A stretch of 49,228 nt of DNA from Candidatus Aenigmatarchaeota archaeon (GTDB lineage: Archaea; Aenigmatarchaeota; Aenigmatarchaeia; QMZS01). The translations under genes and the position numbers were made by a program. The DNA is taken from positions 1 through 49,228 of the forward strand of contig JAGLVB010000006.1 of NCBI GenBank assembly GCA_023134135.1, given 5' to 3'. The notes beneath the pieces were generated by a model. That model made no database searches and had not been told where the DNA came from. It saw only the letters and a list, made by a program, of their open reading frames with translations. The first letter of the stretch is position 1. Each line of letters begins with the position of its first letter. Shown here one piece after another: positions 33,892-42,038 of this stretch.

Positions 33892-34379
33892 AATTTATCT
33901 CTAAAACAATTAAAATATAATTTCCTGATTTCTTCCTTTTTTTCCGGGTTTATCTCAACAATTACAATCCCTTCCCCGGGCTGACCATATAACACAACAC
34001 ATTTTTCATATTCAAGAACAACCGGAAGAACCAGCAGGTCTTCCTCACCTTTAATTTCAAGGAGGGTATTGTTGCATTTCAGCGCTTCCCTGATTTCTTT
34101 AACAGCATTTTCTGAAATACCCCCAGCTTCATTGTCTGATTTAAGAATGTTTTCAAATAAATCTTTGTAATTACAGGTTATTTCTTTCCTTTCTATTTTG
34201 TAATCAACAATTGAAAGTTTTGGTTTAAAGCCCAGTTCAAGCGCTGTTTGGGTTACTTTATCCCCAACAGTTATAATTTCTTTATCTTTAATTGCTTCCA
34301 GTAGATTGTCGGGATTAATCAAATCTCCAAGTGGTTTCTTCAGAAATTCCCTGCATTCCTTTTTCAGGATAAGGTCCAT
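33888..34379 (-). CDS. GTP-dependent dephospho-CoA kinase (DUF359)
   Basis: Last step of archaeal CoA synthesis: phosphorylates the 3'-OH of dephospho-CoA with GTP. The 163-aa protein shows DUF359 motifs: ITVGDKVTQTALELGFKPKL, SIVDYKIERKEI, then IKGEEDLLVLPVVL and VVLYGQPGEGIVIV. Length typical (about 160-190 aa). It overlaps the Lon-like protease gene by 4 bp (ATGA), so both are read from one message whose promoter lies in the divergent gap at 34380-34441. Confidence 0.92.
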   Translation of the reverse strand: MDLILKKECREFLKKPLGDLINPDNLLEAIKDKEIITVGDKVTQTALELGFKPKLSIVDYKIERKEITCNYKDLFENILKSDNEAGGISENAVKEIREALKCNNTLLEIKGEEDLLVLPVVLEYEKCVVLYGQPGEGIVIVEINPEKKEEIRKLYFNCFRDKL

Positions 34380-34441
34380 TATATTAGTTGTTTTTGCTTG
34401 TTAAGTTTCCGGATTATATAGTTATCTAATTTTGTTAAATT

Positions 34442-34840
34442 ATGGTGGAAATGAATAAAATTTCAGGTATTTTAAAGGAAGAAAAAAAGGTGAGTTTTGC
34501 TTATCTCTTCGGGTCTTTTGCGAGAGGCGATAATAGGGATGACAGTGATATTGATGTGGGTGTTTTTGTTAAAAATTTTAAAGGAATTGTTCCTGATTAC
34601 GAACTGGAGTTGGGTTTAAAGATAGAAAGAGAAATAGGCGCACCAGTTGAGATAGTTATTCTGAATGACAAACCTTTAACAATTATAACAGAAGTCCTGA
34701 AACACGGGAAAATTATTTTCTCAAGAGACGAGAAAGAGAGGGTAAAATTTGAAACATTTATGCTCTCGCAGATACAGGATTTTAATAGGGTTGTGGTTGA
34801 GTTTGATAATATGAGGTTAAAAAAATATGGGATTAGATAA
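34442..34840 (+). CDS. MntA-like nucleotidyltransferase antitoxin
   Basis: A 132-aa minimal nucleotidyltransferase. Active-site motif AYLFGSFARGDNRDDSDIDVG at residues 20-40, with G24-S25 and D36/D38, is intact. In MntA-HepT pairs this enzyme AMPylates and so silences the HEPN RNase. Here the HepT frame starts at 34827, overlapping the MntA stop as in normal operons, but is cut after 20 codons. MntA therefore stands without a working partner. Confidence 0.85.
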   Translation: MVEMNKISGILKEEKKVSFAYLFGSFARGDNRDDSDIDVGVFVKNFKGIVPDYELELGLKIEREIGAPVEIVILNDKPLTIITEVLKHGKIIFSRDEKERVKFETFMLSQIQDFNRVVVEFDNMRLKKYGIR

Positions 34841-34889
34841 AACTTTGGTTAATTTGAGGGTTGATATAATTGAGAGAAATTTTTTGTAA
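34827..34889 (+). pseudogene. Truncated HepT (HEPN toxin) start
   Basis: An ATG overlapping the MntA stop codon opens MGLDKTLVNLRVDIIERNFL, then TAA at 34887. The overlap and the sequence fit the first helix of a DUF86/HepT toxin (usually 110-140 aa). Downstream frames encode an unrelated TM protein, so the toxin was lost by deletion or replacement. The short length makes the family call tentative. Confidence 0.45.
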
Positions 34890-34910
34890 AGGTTAAAGAG
34901 ATTGTTATTT

Positions 34911-35387
34911 ATGAAAGGAGTTACAACAGAAGAATTATACAAATTTCTATTGATTCTAATAGCAATAGGAACAATAGTTGTAGGATATCTAGCCATACCA
35001 GAAATAGTTTGGGTAACTCAACGGAATACCACTCAATTAATTTGTCCAGTTATTTTAAGCAATGAATTAGATTCTTATATTAAATTAGAAAATGGAGGAG
35101 AAATTCCTACTTCTTTTAGTGTAACTTTTACTTCAGATGAAATAAAATTCATAGATGATTATGGAGATATTATTGATACTTTAGATATTTGGTATAGAAT
35201 GAATCCAGATAAACAAGAAATGTTTAAATTCAAACCTATTTTCAGTGGCAAAGTAAATAAGACTCATATTCAAATAACTGCAAAATGCGTATTTTGTAAA
35301 GTATTAGAATCCAATAGATGCTGTTATTATAATTCAGCTGCAAATAATTTAGAGTTAGTTAAGGGAATTAATGGAAAATGTAAATAA
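34911..35387 (+). CDS. TM-anchored hypothetical protein
   Basis: One N-terminal membrane segment (FLLILIAIGTIVVGYLAIP, about residues 10-28) followed by an external beta-rich domain with a Cys cluster near the end (CVFCKVLESNRCCYY and GKC). Start set at ATG 34911 (MKGVTTEELYKF); a TTG nine bases upstream is less likely. Cys pairs suggest disulfides outside the cell. No known family. First of several TM-anchored unknowns in this patch. Confidence 0.65.
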   Translation: MKGVTTEELYKFLLILIAIGTIVVGYLAIPEIVWVTQRNTTQLICPVILSNELDSYIKLENGGEIPTSFSVTFTSDEIKFIDDYGDIIDTLDIWYRMNPDKQEMFKFKPIFSGKVNKTHIQITAKCVFCKVLESNRCCYYNSAANNLELVKGINGKCK

Positions 35388-35507
35388 TTTCCTAAATTTA
35401 TTATTCCTCAAACTCAAATTTTTATAGTTGATTTCACATTTCTTGATAGTTGCGGTTAATTCTATAATGTCAATTATATACTTTAAATAATTAAATCTTG
35501 GTTATTT

Positions 35508-35984
35508 ATGACAAAATCAAAATATTTAGGTTTTGGAATTTTGGTGTTAGTAATTATTATAAGTTTATTCTTTATAATTGCCTTTTTTAGTGGTAGTTTT
35601 CAAACAGATACCTATAAAACAAAAACTGAAAAAATTTCCTATGTTGTTGAAAAAGATATAAGTGAAGAAGTTAAAGGGGTTCTTTCGTTTTCTTATGATT
35701 GTAAAGATACAGGCAATAGTATCAAATGCGATGGCATAATTAGTTATATAGGGGAGGTAGGTCATAAAGTTTCTGGAGCCAAACTTATGATGTATTGTTG
35801 TACCAAAAAATATTCTGAAGAATGCCTCTTAGAATCCAATTCTGTACAAATAGGTACAATGGATAAAGAAAGAAATCAATTATCCTATACTCTGGAGTGT
35901 CATTATAAAGATTATAAAGATATTAGGGCAAAACTGTGGTTAGTTAGTGGCTTAGTTTATTTGCCTTATGATAAATGTCCATAA
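35508..35984 (+). CDS. TM-anchored hypothetical protein
   Basis: 158 aa with an N-terminal TM helix (GILVLVIIISLFFIIAFFSG, residues 10-29) and an external part with several Cys (YDCKDTGNSIKC, MMYCCTKKYSEEC, LECHY) that could form disulfides. Preceded by a TATA-like TATACTTTAAATAA about 25 nt before the ATG. No known family. Similar in build to the gene 120 bp upstream, although the sequences do not visibly match. Confidence 0.65.
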   Translation: MTKSKYLGFGILVLVIIISLFFIIAFFSGSFQTDTYKTKTEKISYVVEKDISEEVKGVLSFSYDCKDTGNSIKCDGIISYIGEVGHKVSGAKLMMYCCTKKYSEECLLESNSVQIGTMDKERNQLSYTLECHYKDYKDIRAKLWLVSGLVYLPYDKCP

Positions 35985-36058
35985 CAGTTTCTTATTTACT
36001 ATGAAATTTAAAATTAAGAAAAGGATTGGCTAGTTATTTGATTATAGATAGCGAAGGG

Positions 36059-36916
36059 TTACCGCTTTAATCTCTTCAGGATAGAATATCTACTTCGCAG
36101 AATTAAAGATTCTAAATTACTTATTTTGAGATTTTTCCAATCACCATCAAAATCTATGTAAAATTCACCATATGAAAAGTCTGTATTATCCCCTTTTACT
36201 CTAACGCTAATTTTATATTTTCCTTTTGGAAATTGTGTTTGGATACCTCTAGATATGCCATCTGTGTCAATTAAATAATTGTTATTATTCTCATTAGTAA
36301 AACAAATATCTAGGGGTCGTGGTATATCTTTATCTATATCACGTTTCTCCCCGTAATCTTTGTTTCCCCACTTTAGAATTATTGGTGCGAAATCGTTTAC
36401 TTCCGAATAATCTCCGTTTTTAAATTCTTTAACTTCTATTAATTCACCTATACAATTTTTTGCTATCGTTTTACTATTATTTTTAACCATTACATGAAAG
36501 AAAAATCCCCTTATCTTATCGTTAATTATTCTAGGGTGATGTGTCTTTTTTTTGTCGAAATAGATATATAGCTTTGCCAGTTTATGTTTCTTAGGGCTTA
36601 TTTTTTTATCTTCTTTTGGAGGGTACAACCACATCTTATTATTATTACCCACAACATTCATTCCAGAATTATTTGCTTGTTGCTCAATCTCATGGGGAGA
36701 ATTTACTAGCTTTTGAGTTTCTTTTTTATTGCTTATTTTATTCCATAAAAATTTTAATCCAACCAAACACAAATTTCTTACATCAGGACTTATCCCTAAA
36801 CCAATAGTTATTAAAATAAGTGAGGGTAAAATTTCTTTAAATAAATAGAAAATACCAAATAATATGAAAATCCCTGCACCCAGATTTATTTCTATTTTTT
36901 TATTCATTTTCCCCAT
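36059..36916 (-). CDS. Two-TM protein with C-terminal soluble domain
   Basis: A 285-aa protein. Hydrophobic residues about 12-45 (GAGIFILFGIFYLFKEILPS and on) form one or two TM segments; then a polar linker with NSGMNVVGNNNKMWLYPP, and a beta-rich domain of about 170 residues (FFFHVMVKNNSKTIAKNCIG; TQFPKGKYKISVRVKGD) similar in style to Ig-like domains. The start overlaps the end of the next gene by 13 bp, so the pair is co-translated. No family recognised. Confidence 0.65.
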   Translation of the reverse strand: MGKMNKKIEINLGAGIFILFGIFYLFKEILPSLILITIGLGISPDVRNLCLVGLKFLWNKISNKKETQKLVNSPHEIEQQANNSGMNVVGNNNKMWLYPPKEDKKISPKKHKLAKLYIYFDKKKTHHPRIINDKIRGFFFHVMVKNNSKTIAKNCIGELIEVKEFKNGDYSEVNDFAPIILKWGNKDYGEKRDIDKDIPRPLDICFTNENNNNYLIDTDGISRGIQTQFPKGKYKISVRVKGDNTDFSYGEFYIDFDGDWKNLKISNLESLILRSRYSILKRLKR

Positions 36917-37962
36917 CTTTGACCAATTAATATACCTATTCCAAATATTATAATTAACCCTACAAAGTTAAATAAATATATTGCAGTTTTTCTTGCAATA
37001 CAATAAGGTTTCTGAAATTCAAAGGTGCCATTAATTATATCTTGTGAGTTTTTGCATTTATTGACTGAATCTGAAATCCGTTCTACTTGCCTGTGGAGAT
37101 ACCAAATTTCATCTTTCATTTTTTGTGATTCTAGTTTGTCAAAGGAAGAATCATCCAGCAAGCTACTTTTTCTTAAAGAAAAGTAAGTAATATTAACTGA
37201 CGAATAATCATTATAAGTATTATAATCGGGAACAAAACATTTATATTCCTCATGTGATTCAAAAAGTATGTTAATATTTTCAACACAGTATTTAAGTTCA
37301 AAAAACCTTAATTTATACTGTGCTCTATATGCGAACCATTCTGCGTAATAAGCATGTAAAAGAGATTCATTGATGTTATCTCTCATACTATCAGATTCGG
37401 AGATTTCGTCCAGCCCTCTTTCTATATCTTTTTTGATACTCTGGTCTTCAGAATAATTAAATGGTTTATCTACAATATTTGTTTGAATTCTATTTAGGAA
37501 ATTTCTTGCATGTTCAACAACTTTTGGTTGTTGGTCACTAACTTGAAAATCGTCTTTACATTCTGCATTTCCATACATTAAATCAATGGATTCAGGGATA
37601 TTATCCAATCTTACTTTTTTATATTCACAAGAACTGCAATCAGTTGTAATAATGATTTCATCCAAGCCAACGGGAACAGTAAACAAGATTTGATATTTAC
37701 CTTTGTTTTCATCAAGCCATTCAATAGCACTTAATTGAATCTTTGAACTTCTGCAAAGAGATTCTGGCATATTGGATGGATAATAAATATATACATATTT
37801 GGGATTAACACCAATTATTTTTTCTAAAGGAATTACTTCTCCAGAGATAACATAATTTTTGTATTGGTTAATTGGAGGAACTATTTTTAAAATTAAAACA
37901 CTGCTGAGTGCTCCTAATAAGATTAGAATCACTGAAAGATATAATAGGTCTCTTTTATTCAT
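36904..37962 (-). CDS. Bitopic surface protein, 352 aa
   Basis: TM helix at the N-terminus (LLYLSVILILLGALSSVLIL) and another at the C-terminus (FNFVGLIIIFGIGILIGQRW). The large central part (about 290 residues) holds beta-rich sequence with CSSC and other Cys, and then helices with several N-glycosylation-type sites (NYSE, NESL, NITY, NGTF). So most of it is likely outside the cell. The C-terminal helix resembles that of the COG1750 protease (…GVIIGKLW). Operon with the downstream gene. Unknown function. Confidence 0.65.
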   Translation of the reverse strand: MNKRDLLYLSVILILLGALSSVLILKIVPPINQYKNYVISGEVIPLEKIIGVNPKYVYIYYPSNMPESLCRSSKIQLSAIEWLDENKGKYQILFTVPVGLDEIIITTDCSSCEYKKVRLDNIPESIDLMYGNAECKDDFQVSDQQPKVVEHARNFLNRIQTNIVDKPFNYSEDQSIKKDIERGLDEISESDSMRDNINESLLHAYYAEWFAYRAQYKLRFFELKYCVENINILFESHEEYKCFVPDYNTYNDYSSVNITYFSLRKSSLLDDSSFDKLESQKMKDEIWYLHRQVERISDSVNKCKNSQDIINGTFEFQKPYCIARKTAIYLFNFVGLIIIFGIGILIGQRWGK

Positions 37963-38035
37963 AATACAGTTATAAATACACTAATTTATTGAATATTTTT
38001 TATAATTTCATTTTCTCAAACTCTCGTAACCAACC

Positions 38036-38893
38036 TCACTTTTTACTTTTCTCATCTTCAATCTCTTTCTTCTTTTTTTCATTTAAGTTAAGATAATTTT
38101 CATTTGAAATAATTGATTTTCCTGTTTTTTCCTCTATTTCTTTTCTTGTGTTCTTGGCTATTGAGCCCCCTTCAATTGCCGAGTCTTTGCATTTATCAAA
38201 TCCTTTGGAATCTTTTGAAATTGTAATATCTGTGGTAGCCTTCTCGCCAATCATTGTAAGAATTAACTCCCAGTCGGTCATATGGTCCCTCAAATTTTGA
38301 TTTTTTTCTTTCAAATATTTAAATTCCTTATATTCCTGCACAGTTTTCCCGAATGTTGCTTTGCTTATCTCATTTGTCAATATTGCAAATTCCTTCTGTC
38401 CTTTTACTTCCCGATTTTTCCATTCTTCAGTTAGTTCCTGCCTTACTGCAATCCCTCTGAGTCTTTTGTCAATCCACTCTTTTGGATAACCTTTTAGTTC
38501 ATAATATTCCTTCACTCTGTCTTGCGCTATTTCCGGGTTCTCAATCTCTTCAATTCTTTCATAACCAACCTGAGCCAGCCATTGCTTGAAAGGTTCTGCT
38601 TTTCTGGAAGGAATTGACTGGATTATCCTGAAAAGAGATTTTGTATTTGCGCAGTCTGTTTCCCTTAGTTTGCCATCTTCTGCACGCAATTTCAACTGTC
38701 TACAAAATGTAGACAGTTCAATTCCCGAATATTCAGTTTCTCTTATTTTAAGAATATGCCAATATTTTCGGGGTTCTTTGCTTTCTGTCAAAACCCCAAC
38801 AATATCAATAACAGAAAACCACCATTCCTCATTATGCCAAATTCTCCTAATTTTCTTGTCCTGAAACACAATCAAAGATTTATTATTATTCAT
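38036..38893 (-). CDS. BRO-N / phage-antirepressor-like protein, copy B
   Basis: 285 aa. BRO-N domain at residues 6-110 (SLIVFQDKKIRRIWHNEEWW), then a region nearly identical to copy A at 11027-11875 (FKQWLAQVGYERIEEIENPE and on to LRDHMTDWELILTM). The middle of the BRO-N domain (RKYWHILKIRETEYSGIELS against copy A's KQYVKKLRQRDPIL) and the C-terminal tail differ. The two copies lie in opposite directions, 26 kb apart. The fragment at 10610 matches this copy rather than copy A. DNA-binding regulator of mobile DNA by family. It lies next to ileS, at the edge of the accessory patch 34.4-38.9 kb. Confidence 0.8.
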   Translation of the reverse strand: MNNNKSLIVFQDKKIRRIWHNEEWWFSVIDIVGVLTESKEPRKYWHILKIRETEYSGIELSTFCRQLKLRAEDGKLRETDCANTKSLFRIIQSIPSRKAEPFKQWLAQVGYERIEEIENPEIAQDRVKEYYELKGYPKEWIDKRLRGIAVRQELTEEWKNREVKGQKEFAILTNEISKATFGKTVQEYKEFKYLKEKNQNLRDHMTDWELILTMIGEKATTDITISKDSKGFDKCKDSAIEGGSIAKNTRKEIEEKTGKSIISNENYLNLNEKKKKEIEDEKSKK

Positions 38894-38930
38894 TTTCTTT
38901 ACCCAATAACTAACTATAGATTATCAATAA

Positions 38931-41900
38931 CTATTTCTCAAACCCAAACCCTAAACTCAAATCTTTATACTCAATTTCTCCTTTACTGGTTTCAACCCCA
39001 TAACTAACTTTCTCTGCCCTGACTTCTTCTTTTAACCTATTTTCAAATTTCCTGATAAATTCTTTATCTTCCAAAAACAAATTAATCCTGTCAAGAACAT
39101 TTAGTTTTTCCTCACCCCTTATTCTCTGGATTCCTCTCACAAGTTCCCTGAAAAATCTTTCTTCTTTCAGTTCCTCATCTTCAGTTAAATCAAGAACAAC
39201 ATAACCTTTTGAAAATGAAGTCCCTTCTGTACTCTTTTGTTTGATTATCAAATCATCTTTTTCAATTTCAAATTCTCCAAGTTTTATTTTATCATCCAGT
39301 TCTTCAGGTTTCATTTGCATAATCAATTTTGCAACTTCATTTGTTCGACCCCCAAACTTTTTCCCTATTTTCGCAAAATTTGGTTTTATTTCCACATTAT
39401 CCGCTTCCCCAAATTCAACATCAAATATGTTCGAAAGTGTTTTAATAATATCTTTTACTTCCTCAACATTTATTTCAGAGGAACAAAACACACTTGCTTT
39501 TTTCACAGGCAGTCTTAGTCTTATCCCCTGCTTTTGCCTCTCGCTGTTAATTGCTTCGGATATTTCTTTTGCAAATTCAAATTTATTTTCAAGGTCAACA
39601 TTTATGTTTTTCATTTCAGGTTCAGGCCATTTGCTTAGATGGACTGACTGATTAAAAAGCGAAGTATATAAATCTTCTGATAAGAATGGTGTTATTGGAG
39701 CAAGCAATTTTAAAACCCTTTCTAAAGTGTAAGTCATAATTTTGCCAACTTCCCCCATATCTTCCCGATTCCTTACAAGTTTAATATAAATTCTTGAAAA
39801 ATCGTTTACAATAAATTCAACAATCCTTCTTGTGGCATAATGAAACCTAAACTCTTCAAAATCTTTTGTGGATTTTGAAACTAGAGAATTAACTTTTGAA
39901 ATAATCCACTTATCCGGCAGTTCTTTAGGATTTATTTCTCCAATATTTTTAGTTGAATAGGATTGCACAAAGGTTACCAGATTGTACAAAGTGTTCAGTT
40001 TGTTGTGCAGGATTTTTGCTTCTTCCAGAGAAAATCTTTGCGTTTCCCAAGGGACATTTGTTTGGCAGATATATAATCTTAACAAATCTGCGCCAAGTTC
40101 TTTATAACCATCTTCAGCCCATACAACATTTCCAATACTCTTGCTCATTTTTTCTCCTTTTTCATCAAGGGTCCACCCGTTACAGCAGACGGTTTTGTAA
40201 GGGACTTTATCAAATATAGACATTCCGCACAACATTAATGAATAGAACCACCCTTTTACCTGATCCTGACTTTCATCAATTAAATCCACAGTGTCAAGTT
40301 CTTCAAATAGTTCTTTGTTTTTGAAAGGGTAACCGAGGGATGCAAAAGGAGCAATTCCCGAATCAAACCATACATCAAGAATATCTTTTTCTCTTTCCAT
40401 CTCACCGCCGCATTCGCATTTTAAATGAACATTATCCACAACAGAAACTGAGATATCAAAGTCAGGACTGACTTTTTCTATTGCGTGTTCCAGCATTTCT
40501 TCTCTTGAACCAATTACTTTTGATGAACCGCATTCTTTGCAGATCCATACCGGCAATGGAATGCCCCAGAATCTCTGTCTTGTAATTGGCCAGTCAGGGG
40601 AATTTTGGATTAAATTATAAAATTGTTCTTCAACAAATTCAGGAAGCCATCGAACAGATTTGGTTGCTTTAAGAATCTTTTCTCTGAGAGTATCAATTTT
40701 CATAAACCATTGTTTGCTCTTCCTAAAGATTAAAGGAGTGCTGCACCTCCAGCATACTGGGGATGAGTGGACTATTGTTGTATTGTAAAATAAATTTCCT
40801 TTTGATTTAAGATATTCAAGAATTTCTTTGTTTGCTTCTTCAATATTTTTATCCTTAAAAATTCCAGCTTCTTCTTCAAGTTTTCCGCAACTGTTTACGG
40901 GAGAAGGACTTGGCAGATTGTAGTGTTCACCTATTCTGTTATCTTCAGCCCCATGTCCCGGAGCAATATGAATTATTCCGGTGCCCGTGGAAATATCAAC
41001 AAGGTGCCCAAATTCATCCTGCCCTTCAACTTCTTTTTTTGCTCTGATTTTACTTGCAATTCTTTTTTTCATTATTGGAATTGAAAGCACAATTTTGTGG
41101 TATTCTTCAATTTCTTTTTGAATCGGAATATCCAATAAAGATTCATATTTTGTTCCTTCAAGTTCTTTGCCTTCAATTTCAGAGATGACTTTAAATTCTT
41201 TTCCAAGTTCTTTAAAGAGTTCAAGTCTTTTTTTTGCGAGGATTAATATTTCCCCATTTATTTCCGCTTTAACATATTTTTCATCAGGGTGAACGCATAG
41301 GGCGACATTTGCGGGCAGAGTCCATGGCGTTGTAGTCCACACAAGGAAATATTCTTCGCGGTTTTTTATTTTAAATTTTACAAAAATTGAGTGGCTTGTC
41401 AGGTCTTTGTATTTGTCGCTGATTTCATAACCGCTTAAAACAGTTTCGCAATGAGGGCACCAGTAATTTGGTTTTTCCCCGGGAACAAGAAGTCCTTTAT
41501 CATGAATTTTTTTTATTGCCCACCACCCGCTTTCGCGATAAGAATTGTCAATTGTAAGGTAAGGAGTCAGGTATCCTTTCCAGGCTCCAAGTTTTTTGTA
41601 AAGTTCCATCCATCCTTTTTCATTACCCAATGCAAAATTTCTGCACTCAGATATAAATGTGTCAATTCCTATTTTTTCAATATCCTTTTTTTCTTTAATG
41701 TCAAATTTTTTCTCAACTTTATTTTCTATTGGCAATCCCCCGCAGTCAAATCCAGGCTGGAACCACACTTTAAATCCCTGCATAAACTTAAATTTACCCC
41801 AAACATCTTTATAGGTTGTTGTCTTGACATGCCCGACATGCGCAGAAGCATTAACATAAGGAGGTCCGTCAAGGAGGTAGAATTTCTTACCATCTTTCCA

Positions 41901-41981
41901 GTTTACTATTTTTTCAGGGGTTTTGTCTTCTTCCCATTTTTTTTGGATTCTTTCCTCAACTTCTTTTGGATTGTATTGCAT
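38931..41981 (-). CDS. ileS: Isoleucine-tRNA ligase
   Basis: Charges tRNA-Ile. Class I synthetase, 1016 aa, full length. HIGH motif as H48-V-G-H51 (NASAHVGHVKTTT), editing domain with FLVWTTTPWTLPANVALCVH, and KMSKSIGN near residue 612. The last part binds the anticodon. The archaeal/eukaryotic form is suggested by length and the FGGRTNEVAKLIMQMKPEEL type C-terminal domain. Many long antisense frames overlap it but none is gene-like. Confidence 0.96.
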   Translation of the reverse strand: MQYNPKEVEERIQKKWEEDKTPEKIVNWKDGKKFYLLDGPPYVNASAHVGHVKTTTYKDVWGKFKFMQGFKVWFQPGFDCGGLPIENKVEKKFDIKEKKDIEKIGIDTFISECRNFALGNEKGWMELYKKLGAWKGYLTPYLTIDNSYRESGWWAIKKIHDKGLLVPGEKPNYWCPHCETVLSGYEISDKYKDLTSHSIFVKFKIKNREEYFLVWTTTPWTLPANVALCVHPDEKYVKAEINGEILILAKKRLELFKELGKEFKVISEIEGKELEGTKYESLLDIPIQKEIEEYHKIVLSIPIMKKRIASKIRAKKEVEGQDEFGHLVDISTGTGIIHIAPGHGAEDNRIGEHYNLPSPSPVNSCGKLEEEAGIFKDKNIEEANKEILEYLKSKGNLFYNTTIVHSSPVCWRCSTPLIFRKSKQWFMKIDTLREKILKATKSVRWLPEFVEEQFYNLIQNSPDWPITRQRFWGIPLPVWICKECGSSKVIGSREEMLEHAIEKVSPDFDISVSVVDNVHLKCECGGEMEREKDILDVWFDSGIAPFASLGYPFKNKELFEELDTVDLIDESQDQVKGWFYSLMLCGMSIFDKVPYKTVCCNGWTLDEKGEKMSKSIGNVVWAEDGYKELGADLLRLYICQTNVPWETQRFSLEEAKILHNKLNTLYNLVTFVQSYSTKNIGEINPKELPDKWIISKVNSLVSKSTKDFEEFRFHYATRRIVEFIVNDFSRIYIKLVRNREDMGEVGKIMTYTLERVLKLLAPITPFLSEDLYTSLFNQSVHLSKWPEPEMKNINVDLENKFEFAKEISEAINSERQKQGIRLRLPVKKASVFCSSEINVEEVKDIIKTLSNIFDVEFGEADNVEIKPNFAKIGKKFGGRTNEVAKLIMQMKPEELDDKIKLGEFEIEKDDLIIKQKSTEGTSFSKGYVVLDLTEDEELKEERFFRELVRGIQRIRGEEKLNVLDRINLFLEDKEFIRKFENRLKEEVRAEKVSYGVETSKGEIEYKDLSLGFGFEK

Positions 41982-42038
41982 AAAATTAACTGTAAAAATT
42001 TAAGTTTTAAGAAAAATCAAAAAGAAAGAAAAATATTA

